In this document: piece by piece, positions 37,560 to 48,988 of the stretch
How positions within the stretch are numbered: position 1 is the stretch's first letter
How the letters are laid out: each line of letters starts with the position of its first letter
Assembly (NCBI GenBank): GCA_002812745.2
Contig: NCSJ02000156.1
Location: 32,775-96,774, forward strand
Direction: 5' to 3'
From: Scytalidium lignicola
Taxonomy: Eukaryota; Ascomycota; Leotiomycetes
Length of the DNA: 64,000 nucleotides
Program-made: the position numbers and the translations under genes
The notes under the pieces: model-generated
What the model was told of the DNA's origin: nothing
The model's database searches: none
Seen by the model: the letters and a program-made list of their open reading frames with translations, nothing else

Positions 37560-38890
37560 TAGCTGATAACAGCTACAGCTAAAGACATCTGCAAAAAAAC
37601 GCAAAATTGGCGGAATCCTTCAACGCGGATACGAACGCGTTTGCTCTCGCAGCTCTAGAAAAACATACAGATCATATAACTCGGATGTTTTCAAATTGTA
37701 TCATTGAAAAACAATTTAAGTGGACAACTTACCGTTTAACTAATATCCCGCGGACCGTAAATACTTTTGATGGATTCGGTACAATCGTTAACAACTAAAG
37801 CACAAAAGAAATAATATCCAAGTCAAACTCGCGATTTAATCAACCAGCTCCCGGTTCATATTACAGAAACNAAAAGAAAATATACAAAATAATTACGTCA
37901 ATACAAACTAACTACTAAGTTTTAACACAAAACACACCAATTTTTACCAAGAACCTTACGGATCTTAAAAACATTCGTAAACGTGTCCCTGGTCAAACCA
38001 AGACATAAAATCATTTAGTATATTAAATGCTATCAATGGCATAATGCCCGTACTTGCACCCACACCCAGTGTTGCCAAATCTGCAGGTTTCACAAGCACT
38101 CTGAAGATTCCCACTCAACCCGCTGCGCAACTGTAAGCCCACGCATCTGTCCTGCAAGATGTTTGCATTGCGGAGGCCCTCATCCAGCGGATGATATAGG
38201 CTGTCCCTTGCGGCCAAATAGCTCCTACTATTACACCAGCCACCCGTTTCTTCACAGCAGAAATTGCAAACCGATTTATTTTATTATTTCTAGATATATA
38301 ATTTAAGCCAGCATCCAGCAAAACCTCTATTTATCCTATAAACTAATGTAAACAAAGGAGCTACACCACACGAACTTGCATTTTCTCTCGCGAACAATTC
38401 TTTTATTGATATTATTTTAATTCAAAAACCATATATTTTTGCGGACCATTCTCACGGAATTACCAAATCTCATCCAATGTATGAAATATTTATTTTATTT
38501 GACAACTGGACAATTTGTCCACGGATTATATTTTATATTCGTAAAACTTCAGGTATCTGTACAAACTAAATACGGCCCGTTACAACCCGCGATGCTACCC
38601 TTCTCCAACTCCAATCACAGAATTTACTATTTCTTACTATTATTAATATATATAATGTGTCTCCCGGAGTTGCCAATACTGGCGAATCTATTAATACTTT
38701 ATCAACCTTTCCGGACAGCCTTCTTAAATTTGCATTTCTTGCAGGTGATTTTAATTTATATTATCCAAAATGAGATTTTAATATTACACAACTTTCTGCC
38801 AATGCAAATCTTTTCGTCATTTGGCTAGATCATAATGGATTAGTATTTACATCTAAAAGAGGTATGTATACAGATTGATCGTAAAAAACG
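37560..38890 (+). mobile_element. Degenerate non-LTR (LINE, Tad1-like) retrotransposon remnant
   Basis: Plus-strand fragments match a fungal LINE in the correct order. At 37607-37798 there is an ORF1 gag-like stretch containing WTTYRLTNIPRTVNTFDGFG. At 38076-38225 there is a Cys/His zinc-knuckle segment with CLHCGGPHPADDIGCPLRP. At 38425-38880 there is an ORF2 apurinic-type endonuclease segment with ADHSHGITKSHP, LTIINIYNVSPG and LAGDFNLYYP (38738-38767). Stops and frame changes separate the parts, and no reverse transcriptase follows, so the copy is 3'-truncated or deleted. It lies between the NRPS promoter and the P450 3' end. Confidence 0.78.
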
Positions 38891-39030
38891 TATGAGCTAA
38901 TGCACTATGTAATTTCAATTGTTCTAATCTAGAAAGCTGGAGCAAAGACTCAAATACACAACCCGGATGCTACTCTACCCTGTTCTACTCTACTCAACTG
39001 TGTAAGTTTATGTTGTCGGCTATACCTGAA

Positions 39031-39058
39031 CGAGCACATCTGAATGCAGATGTGCTCG
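39031..39058. repeat. Perfect 12-bp hairpin downstream of the P450
   Basis: CGAGCACATCTG (39031-39042) and CAGATGTGCTCG (39047-39058) are exact inverted repeats with a 4-base AATG loop. The centre is about 60 bp past the P450 stop codon, so it would probably be part of the P450 3' UTR. Its function is unknown. Confidence 0.85.
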
Positions 39059-39104
39059 ACTCGGGTTAGGGATCATGATTTTCACGTTGACTCTATTTTG
39101 GGGA

Positions 39105-40975
39105 TCAAGCCGCGGTACGCTCGCGGAACTGGAGCAGTGGTCCCCTTTTGGCACCTGTTATGTGGTCATATAGTTGAAGCTCCTTCTCCCTTCGTCTCCA
39201 CGGCGAGGCGGATGAACTGGTTCCTTCCCCTGCACGACCATCTGGACCCGGTGCAACCCGGAAATCCAATTTCCAAAGCACCGTCGCCATCGCGAGCTGT
39301 AGCTCTACCAGTGCAAACCCTTTACCAATACAGCCTCGGGGACCGAGGGAGAAAGGAGTGTATGCGGATTGTGCAAGCTTAGCACCATCCCCTAGCCATC
39401 TCTCGGGGAGAAAAGTGAAAGGATCGGGGTAGTACGATGCGTTGTGGTGAATGCTGTAGATTGGCGTGCCAACATCGCAGCCAGCTGGAATAAAGTGGCC
39501 ATCAACAACAGCACCTCCAGGGCGGACTTCACGCCACAGAGCAGAGCCAACCGGTGGAGAAAGACGCAGTACCTCGTCAATACAAGCACGGAGGTAGGTG
39601 CAGGAAGTGAGCTTGGAGCCCAGGGATATTTCGTCAACAGATGAGAAAGTCATCCGCACTTCTTCAGTGACTTTCGCATACACTTCAGGATATCTAGTGA
39701 GATAAAAGAACAGCCCAGCCAGTGTAGTTGAAGAAGTATCTGACCCTACGCACCGTAAAGTTAGCCTTGGTTGTATTTGCTTTCTCTGAAACCTTTATTA
39801 ACGTACCGGCGACCATTAAAGTAGTACTCTCCGAACCGATTTCTGCAAGGCGGAAACCTTCTCCGGTCTGTGGGTCTTTTGCTGTAATGAGGATGGAAAA
39901 GACATCTTTGGTCCCTGATCCAGACTGACTCATGCGTTCGCGCAAGAAACGATTTACAAATTTGATAAACAGATTTCGGGCTTTGATGGCATCACGGAAA
40001 AGCCATTTATCTAGTCGGAAGATACTGATTTCGGGCGCTTGGATAAGCACTCCAACACGGACATTTGAATTTTCGATTGCTTCTACCACGAAACGATTAC
40101 TGGAATCATCTAACAGGTTATACTTTTGCCCAAGGATTACATCGGCCATGATGTCAAAGGCGAGATAGTTATCTTTAGTTTGACGTGTCAGCTGGGCAAG
40201 ATCTTTGAAAGGATGGCTGCAGACATACTCCATCTAGCCATATTCTTAGGCGAGGACCATTCCGATCCTTTGGAATCTGCCTTACTCGAATCATTTTGAC
40301 ACAGGCAAGAACAAAACTTCATAACATGAGTCATGATTGCACCTTGATATTGTCGGAGCGCGGCATCCGAAAAGCCTTGGCTGATAAGGCGACGGCGTCG
40401 TCCATGCTCCTTCTTATCAAACATGGTGAGAGTGTTGTGAGATCGATGAACCATTGCGTTGTATCCTTTACTCTTCTTTACATTCTTTTCATGCGTATAG
40501 ATGTCTAAAAGGAGTTAGCGGAAGCTGTTTCTTGCACTCTCGGCCTCCTGTTATTCCTGTACCATGTAAGCCGGTGGCAGTATTGACAGCCAGACGATTA
40601 GGGGAATAACGAACAAAGTCCCCTAGGTGCAGTTAGTTGATTGTTGTACATTTGTGAGATTTCGGAGGAAGTCGCTGAACCGTATATTTGGTGACAGTTC
40701 CACATATCGAGATGGATGTCACCTCTCCAGGCGTAGTAGCCCGCGCGTAGATTCGTTAATTTAGCTAATATGGGACCTGGATACTTTGCCAATGGATGGA
40801 AAAATAACCGGTACAAACAGATCATGATAACCTTTTTTTTATTATGTCAGTAAATTACAATCTCAATCGTCTACATGTGCCACAGGCTAAGCTGCTAGAT
40901 CATACATACATAGGATAAAAGGGATGTCAATAAGAACATGAGTCCAACTCTGCTGAATATGGTAGCAAAGAACAT
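39105..40975 (-). CDS. Cytochrome P450 monooxygenase
   Basis: This is a membrane-anchored microsomal P450 needing a reductase partner. The start at 40975 gives a hydrophobic anchor (residues 7-30) and splices (intron 40832-40909) into [13 protein letters not shown], the usual post-anchor proline segment. Four further introns are readable, including 40173-40228 and 39746-39806. Motifs: [17 protein letters not shown] (C-helix region), [13 protein letters not shown], the I-helix AGSDTSST (joined across the 39746-39806 intron), the K-helix [16 protein letters not shown], and the heme loop [11 protein letters not shown] with its cysteine. The gene looks intact. It is divergent from FAS alpha. A role in oxidising the acyl chain or the amino fatty acid is inferred from HC-toxin and apicidin clusters; the substrate cannot be read from sequence. 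Confidence 0.93.
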
Positions 40976-41783
40976 TGTGATGGACTTGTCTGATTGGAAG
41001 AAGTTTTACTTGACCAGTAAATACAAATGAATCTGTTAGCAGAAGGTGACGGGGGTGTCATACTGAGTTCTGGGAGCCGGTTCACTTATTATCAAAGCAC
41101 AGAGCCATCAATATGCAAGACGTCAGGTGATCTCTAATGGAAGTAGCTAACTCTTAATTTACATCAGACCACTCAGCATCTGATCCTTCAAACTTTTGAT
41201 TCTCTCCCACACCNTTTTTTTTACGTGCAAAACCTATCAATGTCCACAATTTCAGACTAAATCAACCAGCTAACCCTGGTGTTGGCAAATCTGATGCTTT
41301 TTTTTTTTGGAGTCAATTGACAGGCATCTGCCGCAGAATAGACGCAGGCAATTAATTGGCTGACTAACGCGTTGCGCGATATTGTATCCCCTCAGGCCCC
41401 AGAGGCTTTAAAAGCCTTTTTTAGCGCAGTTGCCTTAGTCCACAGATTGTTATTCTGATTTTGAGTGGTGAAGTACGAGGTTTGAGTGGACAGTACTCCT
41501 TGATTCAGTTACTGCCTGACGAGCTCTACCGAGTGGTGCCCCAGGGGATACATTCTGAAATGTAGTAATGCTGACTCCATAAACAAATATTCAGTCAGCC
41601 CGCATCCCGACTAAGCGCAGCTAAGCGTGGCGACTCCGATACACCACACCGTATCAACCACTTCGTGCAATGAACGGTGTAGTACAAAAGAATACCAAAG
41701 AACTAGTAGTTCGAAATAGTACGCTATGTCCTCCATCGAGATTGCATCGCTAGGTATTCGCCTTGTATCATATCATAGAAAAG
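40976..41783. promoter_or_regulatory. Bidirectional promoter, P450 / FAS alpha
   Basis: This 808-bp gap lies between two divergent starts. It contains GGCGACTCCGAT at 41629-41640 (listed separately), a near-palindrome AGGCTTT-A-AAAGCCT at 41403-41417, and an N near 41214 beside a T run. No gene is supported inside it. Confidence 0.6.
41629..41640 (+). promoter_or_regulatory. Candidate cluster motif GGCGACTCCGAT (FAS alpha promoter)
   Basis: This is an exact 12-base copy of the motif at 694-705 before FAS beta. It lies 144 bp before the FAS alpha start codon and could also serve the divergent P450. Confidence 0.35.
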
Positions 41784-44700
41784 ATGCATCTCACAACTCC
41801 GACTAACGATGCCCAAAGGCTCTCATACATTCTTTTGGTGGAATTGCTTGCGTAGGTCCTCTTCATGAAATTAGGACAGATAATCACTAACTTTCTCCTG
41901 CTATAGGCACCAATTCTGCTTTCCTGTAAAATGGTATAACTAGAAATATTGGCCAATATCTAAATTCAAATGACTCCCTAAAGCTGACAAAACTCATAGG
42001 ATCGATACGCAAGATGTGGTACTAGGGCAGTTCATGGCCGAACGCATCATAGAGATTGGGCCGTCAAACACGTTGCTAAATATGGTCAAGCGGACGTTGG
42101 TATTGAAATACAAGACTCACGACGCGGTCTATTCGATGCGAAGGCAGCTTCTTTCTTACACAAAGGATGCCAAAACCATATACTTCGAAGAAGATTCTAC
42201 TGAAGAGGAATCGGTGGTAACAGCTGAAAAGCCCCCAGTAGAATCTCAGCCTCCACCACTCATTATAGCTTCAGCATCCCCTGCACCACCTCCTGCAGCA
42301 GGTAGTTTACAAGTCACTGACTGTGCTGTCACAGCAGTGGAGATTATAAAGACTCTTATATCACATAGTCTCAAAAGACCTGTAGATCAGGTGGCAGGGA
42401 GTAGTTCTATCAAATCTCTTGCGGGAGGTTCGTTATATCTCAGAATAACGTAGCCTTAAATTTGGACTTACGTGTTTTAGGAAGATCTACGCTCCAGAAT
42501 GAAATCATCGGAGATCTTAACAATGAATTTGGGTCGCTGCCTGAGAGCCTAGAAGACCTCTCGATTGAGGAACTAGGTAGCACGATACAAAGTTCCTTTG
42601 GTGGACGACTAGGGAAGCAGTCCATGTCTCTGATAGGAAAGGTAATATCTTCCAAGATGCCTGGAGGATTCAACCTTGCTGCTGTGCGACGGTACCTTGA
42701 AGAACGCTGGGGGTTTGCAGCTGGCCGTCAAAATTCAATTTTGCTCCTTGCTGTCGCCCAACAACCAAACACAAGATTCTTAGGCGATAGCGATGCTAAA
42801 TCATTTTTTGACGGATTGGTAAAAATCCATGCGTTGATCTCCGGCTTGGATCTTGGATCAAAGCAAGGTGCTACACCAGTTAGCTCTGGCGCCCCTACTG
42901 TGGTTGATAGTGCTGTGCTGAATCAGCTTCAAGAAGATCAACTTCAATTTGATCGCAAGATTTTGGAACTCTATGCCAAAAAGCTTGATGTGAATATTAA
43001 TCCTGAAAGTACAATTGCAAATGGGAAAGACGAACTTCAGGCTGAACTAGACGCGTTAACTGGGGAGCTGGGAGAAGTATACACAACTGGAATCAAGCCC
43101 CAGTTTACGCCTTTGAAAGCTAGGGTTTATGATTCGTACTGGAATTGGGCCCAACAAGATTTACTGGCCCTGTTTTATGACATTACCAATACCGGTACCC
43201 AGATATCCGATGAGGAGGTCATAGATCGGGTCAACCAGCTTACGAATAGATCGAGTCCGAGATTGCTCCAGTCAATGCAATATCTAGCCAGCCAATTTTC
43301 AAAATCTGATGACGATAGGCACATTGCAGCTAAGAAATTCATTAATTCGCTCATTGACAAAACTACCGACAGCTTAAACTTGGACCCCGCTGTACTAGAT
43401 GATTCGGCTGTCTCTAGTCCTCAAACCGCCATCGACCAAAATGGAAATATCCGGTTTTTCGAAGTTCCAAAAATAACGATATTGGACGCGNAAAACTTCT
43501 CCGATGTCTAAAACTTCGAGATCAAAATTTTGTGTATGTTCCGAGGCTGTTGAGGGGTCACCATCTCCTACGTGTAGGAACTGCGTCAAGTTTTCTGAAA
43601 ATTTAATACTTCATATTCGAACCAAACAACAAAACGCATGGACGTATAATCAGCAGCTAACTGATCTGTACTTGGAACATTTGGATTTTGCCTCGTCGCA
43701 CGGGATATCTTTTACCAAAAAATCCGTACTGATCACTGGAGCTGGAGCTGGTTCTATTGGGGAGAAATTGGTACAAGGATTGCTCATCGGTGGAGCTCAG
43801 GTGGTAGTTACCAGTAGCTCCTACTCCTCAAAGGTTACAAAACATTACCAGAATATATACACGCATTATGGTGCCAAGGGCTCACGTCTCGTTGTCCTGC
43901 CATTCAACCAAGGGAGTCGTCAGGACATTAAGAACTTAGTTGATTATATCTATGATGAAAAGGTTGGACTGGGCTGGGACCTTGACCACATTATTCCTTT
44001 CGCTGCTATTTCTGAAAATGGTCGAGAGATCGATTGTATTGATTCGAAATCTGAACTCGCTCATCGTATTATGCTCACGAATACACTTAGATTGATCGGC
44101 GAGGTAAAGAGACGCAAGAGCGAACGAAACATTAGAACTCGTCCAGCGCAAGTTATCCTACCATTATCTCCAAACCACGGGACTTTTGGCAATGATGGGT
44201 TGTACTCCGAGTCTAAACTTGGGCTGGAAGCCTTGTTTAACAAGTGGTATTCTGAAAGCTGGGGTGAATATCTTTCTATCTGCGGAGTAACTATTGGTTG
44301 GACCAGAGGTACTGGATTGATGTCGGACAATGATATAGTTTGTGAAGGGATCGAAAAGCTGGGTGTTAGGACATTTTCTCAGAGCAACATGGCTTTCAAC
44401 ATTCTCGGTCTCATGACATCGTCTTTATTATGCGCCTGCCAGCTAGAACCGCTTTTTGCCGACCTGAGCGGCGGTATGGAAACTATCCCCAATCTCAAAG
44501 AAGTCACTAGTCGACTGCGGAAAGAGATCGTTGAAACTAGTAGAACTCAGAAAGCTGTTCTAGAAGAAACCCTCATTGATAGTCAAGTCGAAGGGAAGAA
44601 TGTGCATGAAGCAGTGCCGAAGCCGCCAATCATTACACGCCGTGCGAACATAAAACTTGATTTTCCACAGCTGCCTGATCACGAAGAAATAGAGCGACTT

Positions 44701-47084
44701 AAAAAGGATCTACTTGGAATGGTAGATCTTGAAAGTGTGGTCGTCATCGCTGGATTTTCAGAAATTGGTCCATACGGCAATTCACGGACGAGATGGGAAA
44801 TGGAAGCATTTGGCAAATTTTCCTTAGAAGGGTGTATCCAATTGGCGTGGATGATGGGACTCATAAAGCACAACAACGCTAAGTTTAACGGCAAAGAATA
44901 TCCAGGATGGATAGATGTTGAGAGTGGTAACCCTATCACGGATATGGAAGTTAAGAGCAAGTACGAGGCTCATATTCTTGCACATACCGGTATTCGAGTT
45001 ATCGAGCCGAAGGTACTGGATGGTGCTAACCCGAATAAGAAACTGTTCCTTCATGAAGTAGTCATCCAGCACGACTTGGAACCTTTCGAAACCACAAAAG
45101 AGACCGCACTTGATTTTGAACGGGAACACGGAGATAAAGTCGACATTACTGAGATACCAGAGAGTGGTGAATATTACGTGAAGATCAAGAAAGGTGCAAC
45201 ACTCATGATTCCTAAAGCATTAGGATTCAATCATGCTGTCGGTGGACAAATCCCTACTGGGTGGGATCCTCGTGTCTATGGAATTTCAGACGATATTATC
45301 TCACAAGTTGATGTTACCGCACTCTATGCCCTAATATGCACTGTAGAAGCGTTTCTTGCGGCTGGAATCACAGATGTTTACGAACTATATAATTACATCC
45401 ATGTGTCCGAACTTGGAAATTGTGTCGGATCTGGTATTGGCGGTATGACAGCTTTACAGAAAATGTTCAAGCAAAGGTTCATGGACAAACCAGTACAGAA
45501 GGACATATTAGCGGAGACATTCATTAGTACGATTGGAGCTTGGGTTAACATGCTTCTCCTTTCTTCTTCTGGTCCAACAAGTTCGCCGGTAGGAGCTTGC
45601 GCAACAGCAATTGAGTATGTATGCTTTCCGAATTTTTTTATTTTCTAGACGGATGGAACGCAGATACAATCTTGTGGACTCGCATCCTGTCTTTGTTTTC
45701 AATATATTTTCTTGATTGAGCAATGCTGACTAAAAACCCTCGGCAGGTCACTGGATGTTGCATGCAATATGATCTCGAATGGCAAGGCAAAGGCATGCCT
45801 TGTCGGAGGAGTCGATGATCTAACCCAAGACATATCTTATGAATTCGCAAATATGAAAGCAACCATCAACGCTACAGATGATTTTGCTAGAGGACGAGAT
45901 GCAAAGGAAATGTCCCGCCCAGCCACTACCACCAGGAACGGCTTTGTAGAGGCTGAAGGTGCTGGTATCCAGCTTATCACAACAGCAAAACTCGCGCTCG
46001 ACATGGGTCTACCGATCTACGGTATCGTTGCTTTGACACAGACAGCTATGGATAAAATCAGCCGTTCAGTCCCTGCTCCTGGGAAGGGTATTTTGACCAT
46101 TGTACGGGAAGCCCCCTCTCAATATCCAGCCCCAATTCTTAACCTTAAGTATCGAAAGAGAAATCTGGATTTACGCCTTAGTCAAATTGACGAAAGCAAG
46201 AAAGACGAATTACGCTACTTACACGAAGAGGTTGGAAAGTTCAAGAACAGCTCTCAAAGAAATCTCCAATTAGTCGAATACGAAGGACAAAGGAAAAGGA
46301 ATATTGAATTGGAAGCTGATCGGCAGCGAAGGGAAGCCTTGAGAATATATGGAAACCAGTTTTGGCATGGTGATCATCGTATCTCTCCTCTTCGTGGGGC
46401 TCTCGCTGTGTGGGGTCTCACAATTGACGATCTTGGTGTTGCGTCATTCCATGGCACTTCGACAAAGCTCAGCGAAAAAAATGAGTCGGAGCTCATACAT
46501 CGGGAGCTAGCTCAATGTAAGACGAACCCTCCTCTATCTCTGATCAAATACCATGGCTGTTACTGACGAACATGATATCTCTAGTGGGCCGCACAGCCGG
46601 TAATGAAATCCTTTGTATCTTTCAAAAACACCTCACTGGACATCCTAAGGGTGCAGCAGGGGCTTGGATGATCAATGGTGGTCTCCAAACCCTTTCTACT
46701 GGGCTGGTACCTGGCAATTCTAACGCTGATAATATCGACTCTACGCTGCGTCAATTCTCCCACCTCATCTTTCCAAGTCGCACTCTTAAGACCAATGGGA
46801 TTAAGGCCTTTTCCGTTACATCATTTGGATTTGGGCAGAAAGGCGGACAAGCCATTATTGTCCATCCAATGTATTTGTTTGCAACTATTGACGAGCAAAC
46901 ATATCATGTATACAAGCAAAAGCGACAAGCAAGGCAGATCAAGGGAGAACGGCACTATGTAAATGCCTTGATGACAAATAGTTTGTGTGTAGTAAAAGAA
47001 CGACCACCCTACGGAGACGGAGAAGCTGGGTTAAACTTTATTATGAATCCTAATGCAAGGGTGGAAACAAGTATGAATATATAA
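41784..47084 (+). CDS. Fatty acid synthase alpha subunit lacking the PPT domain
   Basis: This partners the FAS beta at 1054-7404. Exons 41784-41851, 41907-41933, 42000-42427, 42481-45614, 45747-46516 and 46585-47084 total 4926 coding bases with the N at 43491 left out, giving 1641 residues. Seen in order: N-terminal MPT tail (AERIIEIGP), ACP whose [10 protein letters not shown] holds the phosphopantetheine serine, ketoreductase ([13 protein letters not shown]), and ketosynthase with GACATAIE (active Cys, split by the 45615-45746 intron), [17 protein letters not shown] and SFGFGQKGG. The chain stops soon after [11 protein letters not shown]. Primary FAS alpha runs on for roughly 200 residues into a phosphopantetheinyl transferase domain, which is absent, as I recall for HexA-type subunits. 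The ACP would then need a separate PPTase. The start is set by the conserved YILLVELLA segment. Confidence 0.93.
43491..43491. other. N inside FAS alpha causing an apparent frameshift
   Basis: The N precedes AAAA in the longest exon, before the ketoreductase domain. With it left out, the frame continues and the six exons sum to exactly 1642 codons including the stop. Confidence 0.75.
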
Positions 47085-47692
47085 TCCTACTCTATTTCTT
47101 TTATATAATATGGTTCTTTAGTTATATTATAAATTAAGGTTTTTATAAAAATAAAAATATTTCAACTTGATGTTGACTGGAAACGCAGGAATACAGAACC
47201 ACTATTGTATTGATTGCTTAAGGAGTTTACAACTACAGCAGATTCTATATATACAGAGAGTTACGGCCGTAAAACCGTTATGGTCAACAGTTACGGTCGT
47301 ACAGGCACCCTACGGGTGCCTATAGTTGCCTACAGTGGTAGCCTACCGTAAACCCTATCCGTAAGCCCTAGCATAGGCAACCGTAAGAACACTGTGAAGT
47401 GGCATCCGTAAACTCCAAATATTGCAACATGTATATTAAATCAATAATAGTCTTTAAATGGAGTATACTTATAAAAGTTACACATATACTAATGATTAAC
47501 TTTAAAAGATTATCTACTTATTTTTTATTTATTAATTAAACTTATTTGTTAATAATTAGTCATATAAAAGTGTAATTAGTCATATGTATACTAGTCTTAA
47601 CTAAGTAGTAAAGAGTTATAACTTTAAGTTATAACTTTACATTATTACTTTTTAAATAATAATAAATTAATTATAATTAAATTAAATGTTAA
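47085..47692. other. Cluster edge with an islet of palindromes and CCGTAA repeats
   Basis: This is the FAS alpha 3' flank. Within AT-rich DNA, 47250-47415 is less AT-rich and packed with TTACGG/CCGTAA: the palindrome TTACGGCCGTAA at 47261-47272, TTACGGTCGTA at 47291-47301, and CCGTAA near 47346, 47359, 47381 and 47405. A perfect hairpin AGGCACCC-TAC-GGGTGCCT lies at 47303-47321. The pattern resembles subterminal repeats of a DNA transposon end. No coding part is visible. Confidence 0.45.
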
Positions 47693-47886
47693 TGTTAGTT
47701 TACTTGTAACACGAAGTACAGTATGTAATTATACGTAATATACTCATTGTGCTATTTTATAATTGTTCTACAATTAAGGGTAAGAAAGCAAAACTGTAAA
47801 AGCTTCGCTCATTCCTACTACCTAATCAGGACTAGCTTACAAGGGCATGTGAATATCACGTGTACATAACCACTATTCTACCAACA
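47693..47886 (-). repeat. Copia-type LTR, copy A
   Basis: The 194-bp repeat begins TGTTAG and ends CAACA on the plus strand. Read on the minus strand it begins TGTTGGTAGAATAGTGG, typical of fungal copia LTRs. It matches copies B (48795-48988) and C (54808-55000), with differences that are mostly C/T and G/A. Confidence 0.8.
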
Positions 47887-48216
47887 CTAGAACCACTTTA
47901 AAAATGACCGTACATTGTAACTCCTAAAATGCTCAAATCTGTAGAGTTTTCCTAATCACATACTAATTGCCTAATTAAGAATAGCTCCAAATCCTTCCTC
48001 TGTACAATTCTCCATTCTACCACTTATACTGTTACATTTTACCCATTTTACCACTTCCAATTGTACTTTATTCATATCCAATAGCTGTTTCAAAGTATTA
48101 GATAACTTTTCTTTGGACATAGAATCAGTTGGATTTGTGGTTCCTTCAATCCATTATACCTTAATGATCTAACGTCGTTTGTACACTTAACAAAGGTATA
48201 TTATGTTAATTATAAA

Positions 48217-48417
48217 CTACTTTTCTTGTGTAATTCCTAACTTGACAAGGCAATTATACAATGACCTTGAATTTGTACATATGACTAGTAAGAGGTTGAT
48301 TTCAAGAATTCCTTTGATAATTAACTTAATTGTAACTCTTATATCAAACCTATAAGTTATTCTATATAATTCTAAGGTCAAAACATTATATATAACCCTC
48401 TTGTACTTGATTAACAT
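48217..48417 (-). pseudogene. Fossil copia RNase H segment, copy A
   Basis: The minus-strand translation contains LLVICTNSRSLYNCLVKLG, which resembles the RNase H end of fungal copia polyproteins. It lies about 330 bp inside LTR A, where RNase H should be in a minus-strand element. The rest of the polyprotein is not readable. Confidence 0.6.
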
Positions 48418-48794
48418 TTAGTATAATGTATTTGTGTTTCTCTTCTAGTCTACAAGTATTATAATATAACTTATTTATAATGATAAGTCTTTATTATTTG
48501 CAAATAAAGTGTTTGTAAAGATTAATAATTATAACATTTCCTTTTCAAGCTTAATAAATTATATTCCTTTAATAATGTTCTGAATTTATTATTATAAACG
48601 TTTATTCAATAATTTTACATCTTCTTAATTAAGATTGATAGCCTAAGTAATTACTAATAAGTTATATAATGCTTTTAGTTAATAAACTAAAGTTATATAT
48701 ACTCTTTAAGTATACTATATGATATATTACTCTTTAGTAATAAGGTTTTAATGTACAATTCTCTGTAAGCTTATTATAATAGTTAGTTTCTTAG

Positions 48795-48988
48795 TGTTGG
48801 TTTACTTGTAACATGAAGTACAGTATGCAATTATACATAATATACTCATTGTGCTATTCTATGGTTATTGTATGATTAGGGGTAGGAGAGCGAAGTTGTA
48901 AGAGCTTCACTCACTCCTACTACCTAATTGGGACTAGCTTACAAGGGCACATGAATATCATGTGTATGTAACTACTATTCTACTGACA
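48795..48988 (-). repeat. Copia-type LTR, copy B (3' LTR of the 6.2-kb element)
   Basis: This 194-bp copy begins TGTTGG and ends TGACA on the plus strand. Homology with copy A continues past the LTR for about 900 bp. Confidence 0.8.

Noticed and set aside
38439..38828. 129-codon hydrophobic ORF as a membrane protein
   Set aside because: It is an out-of-frame reading of the LINE endonuclease region, with AT-rich codons giving artificial hydrophobicity.
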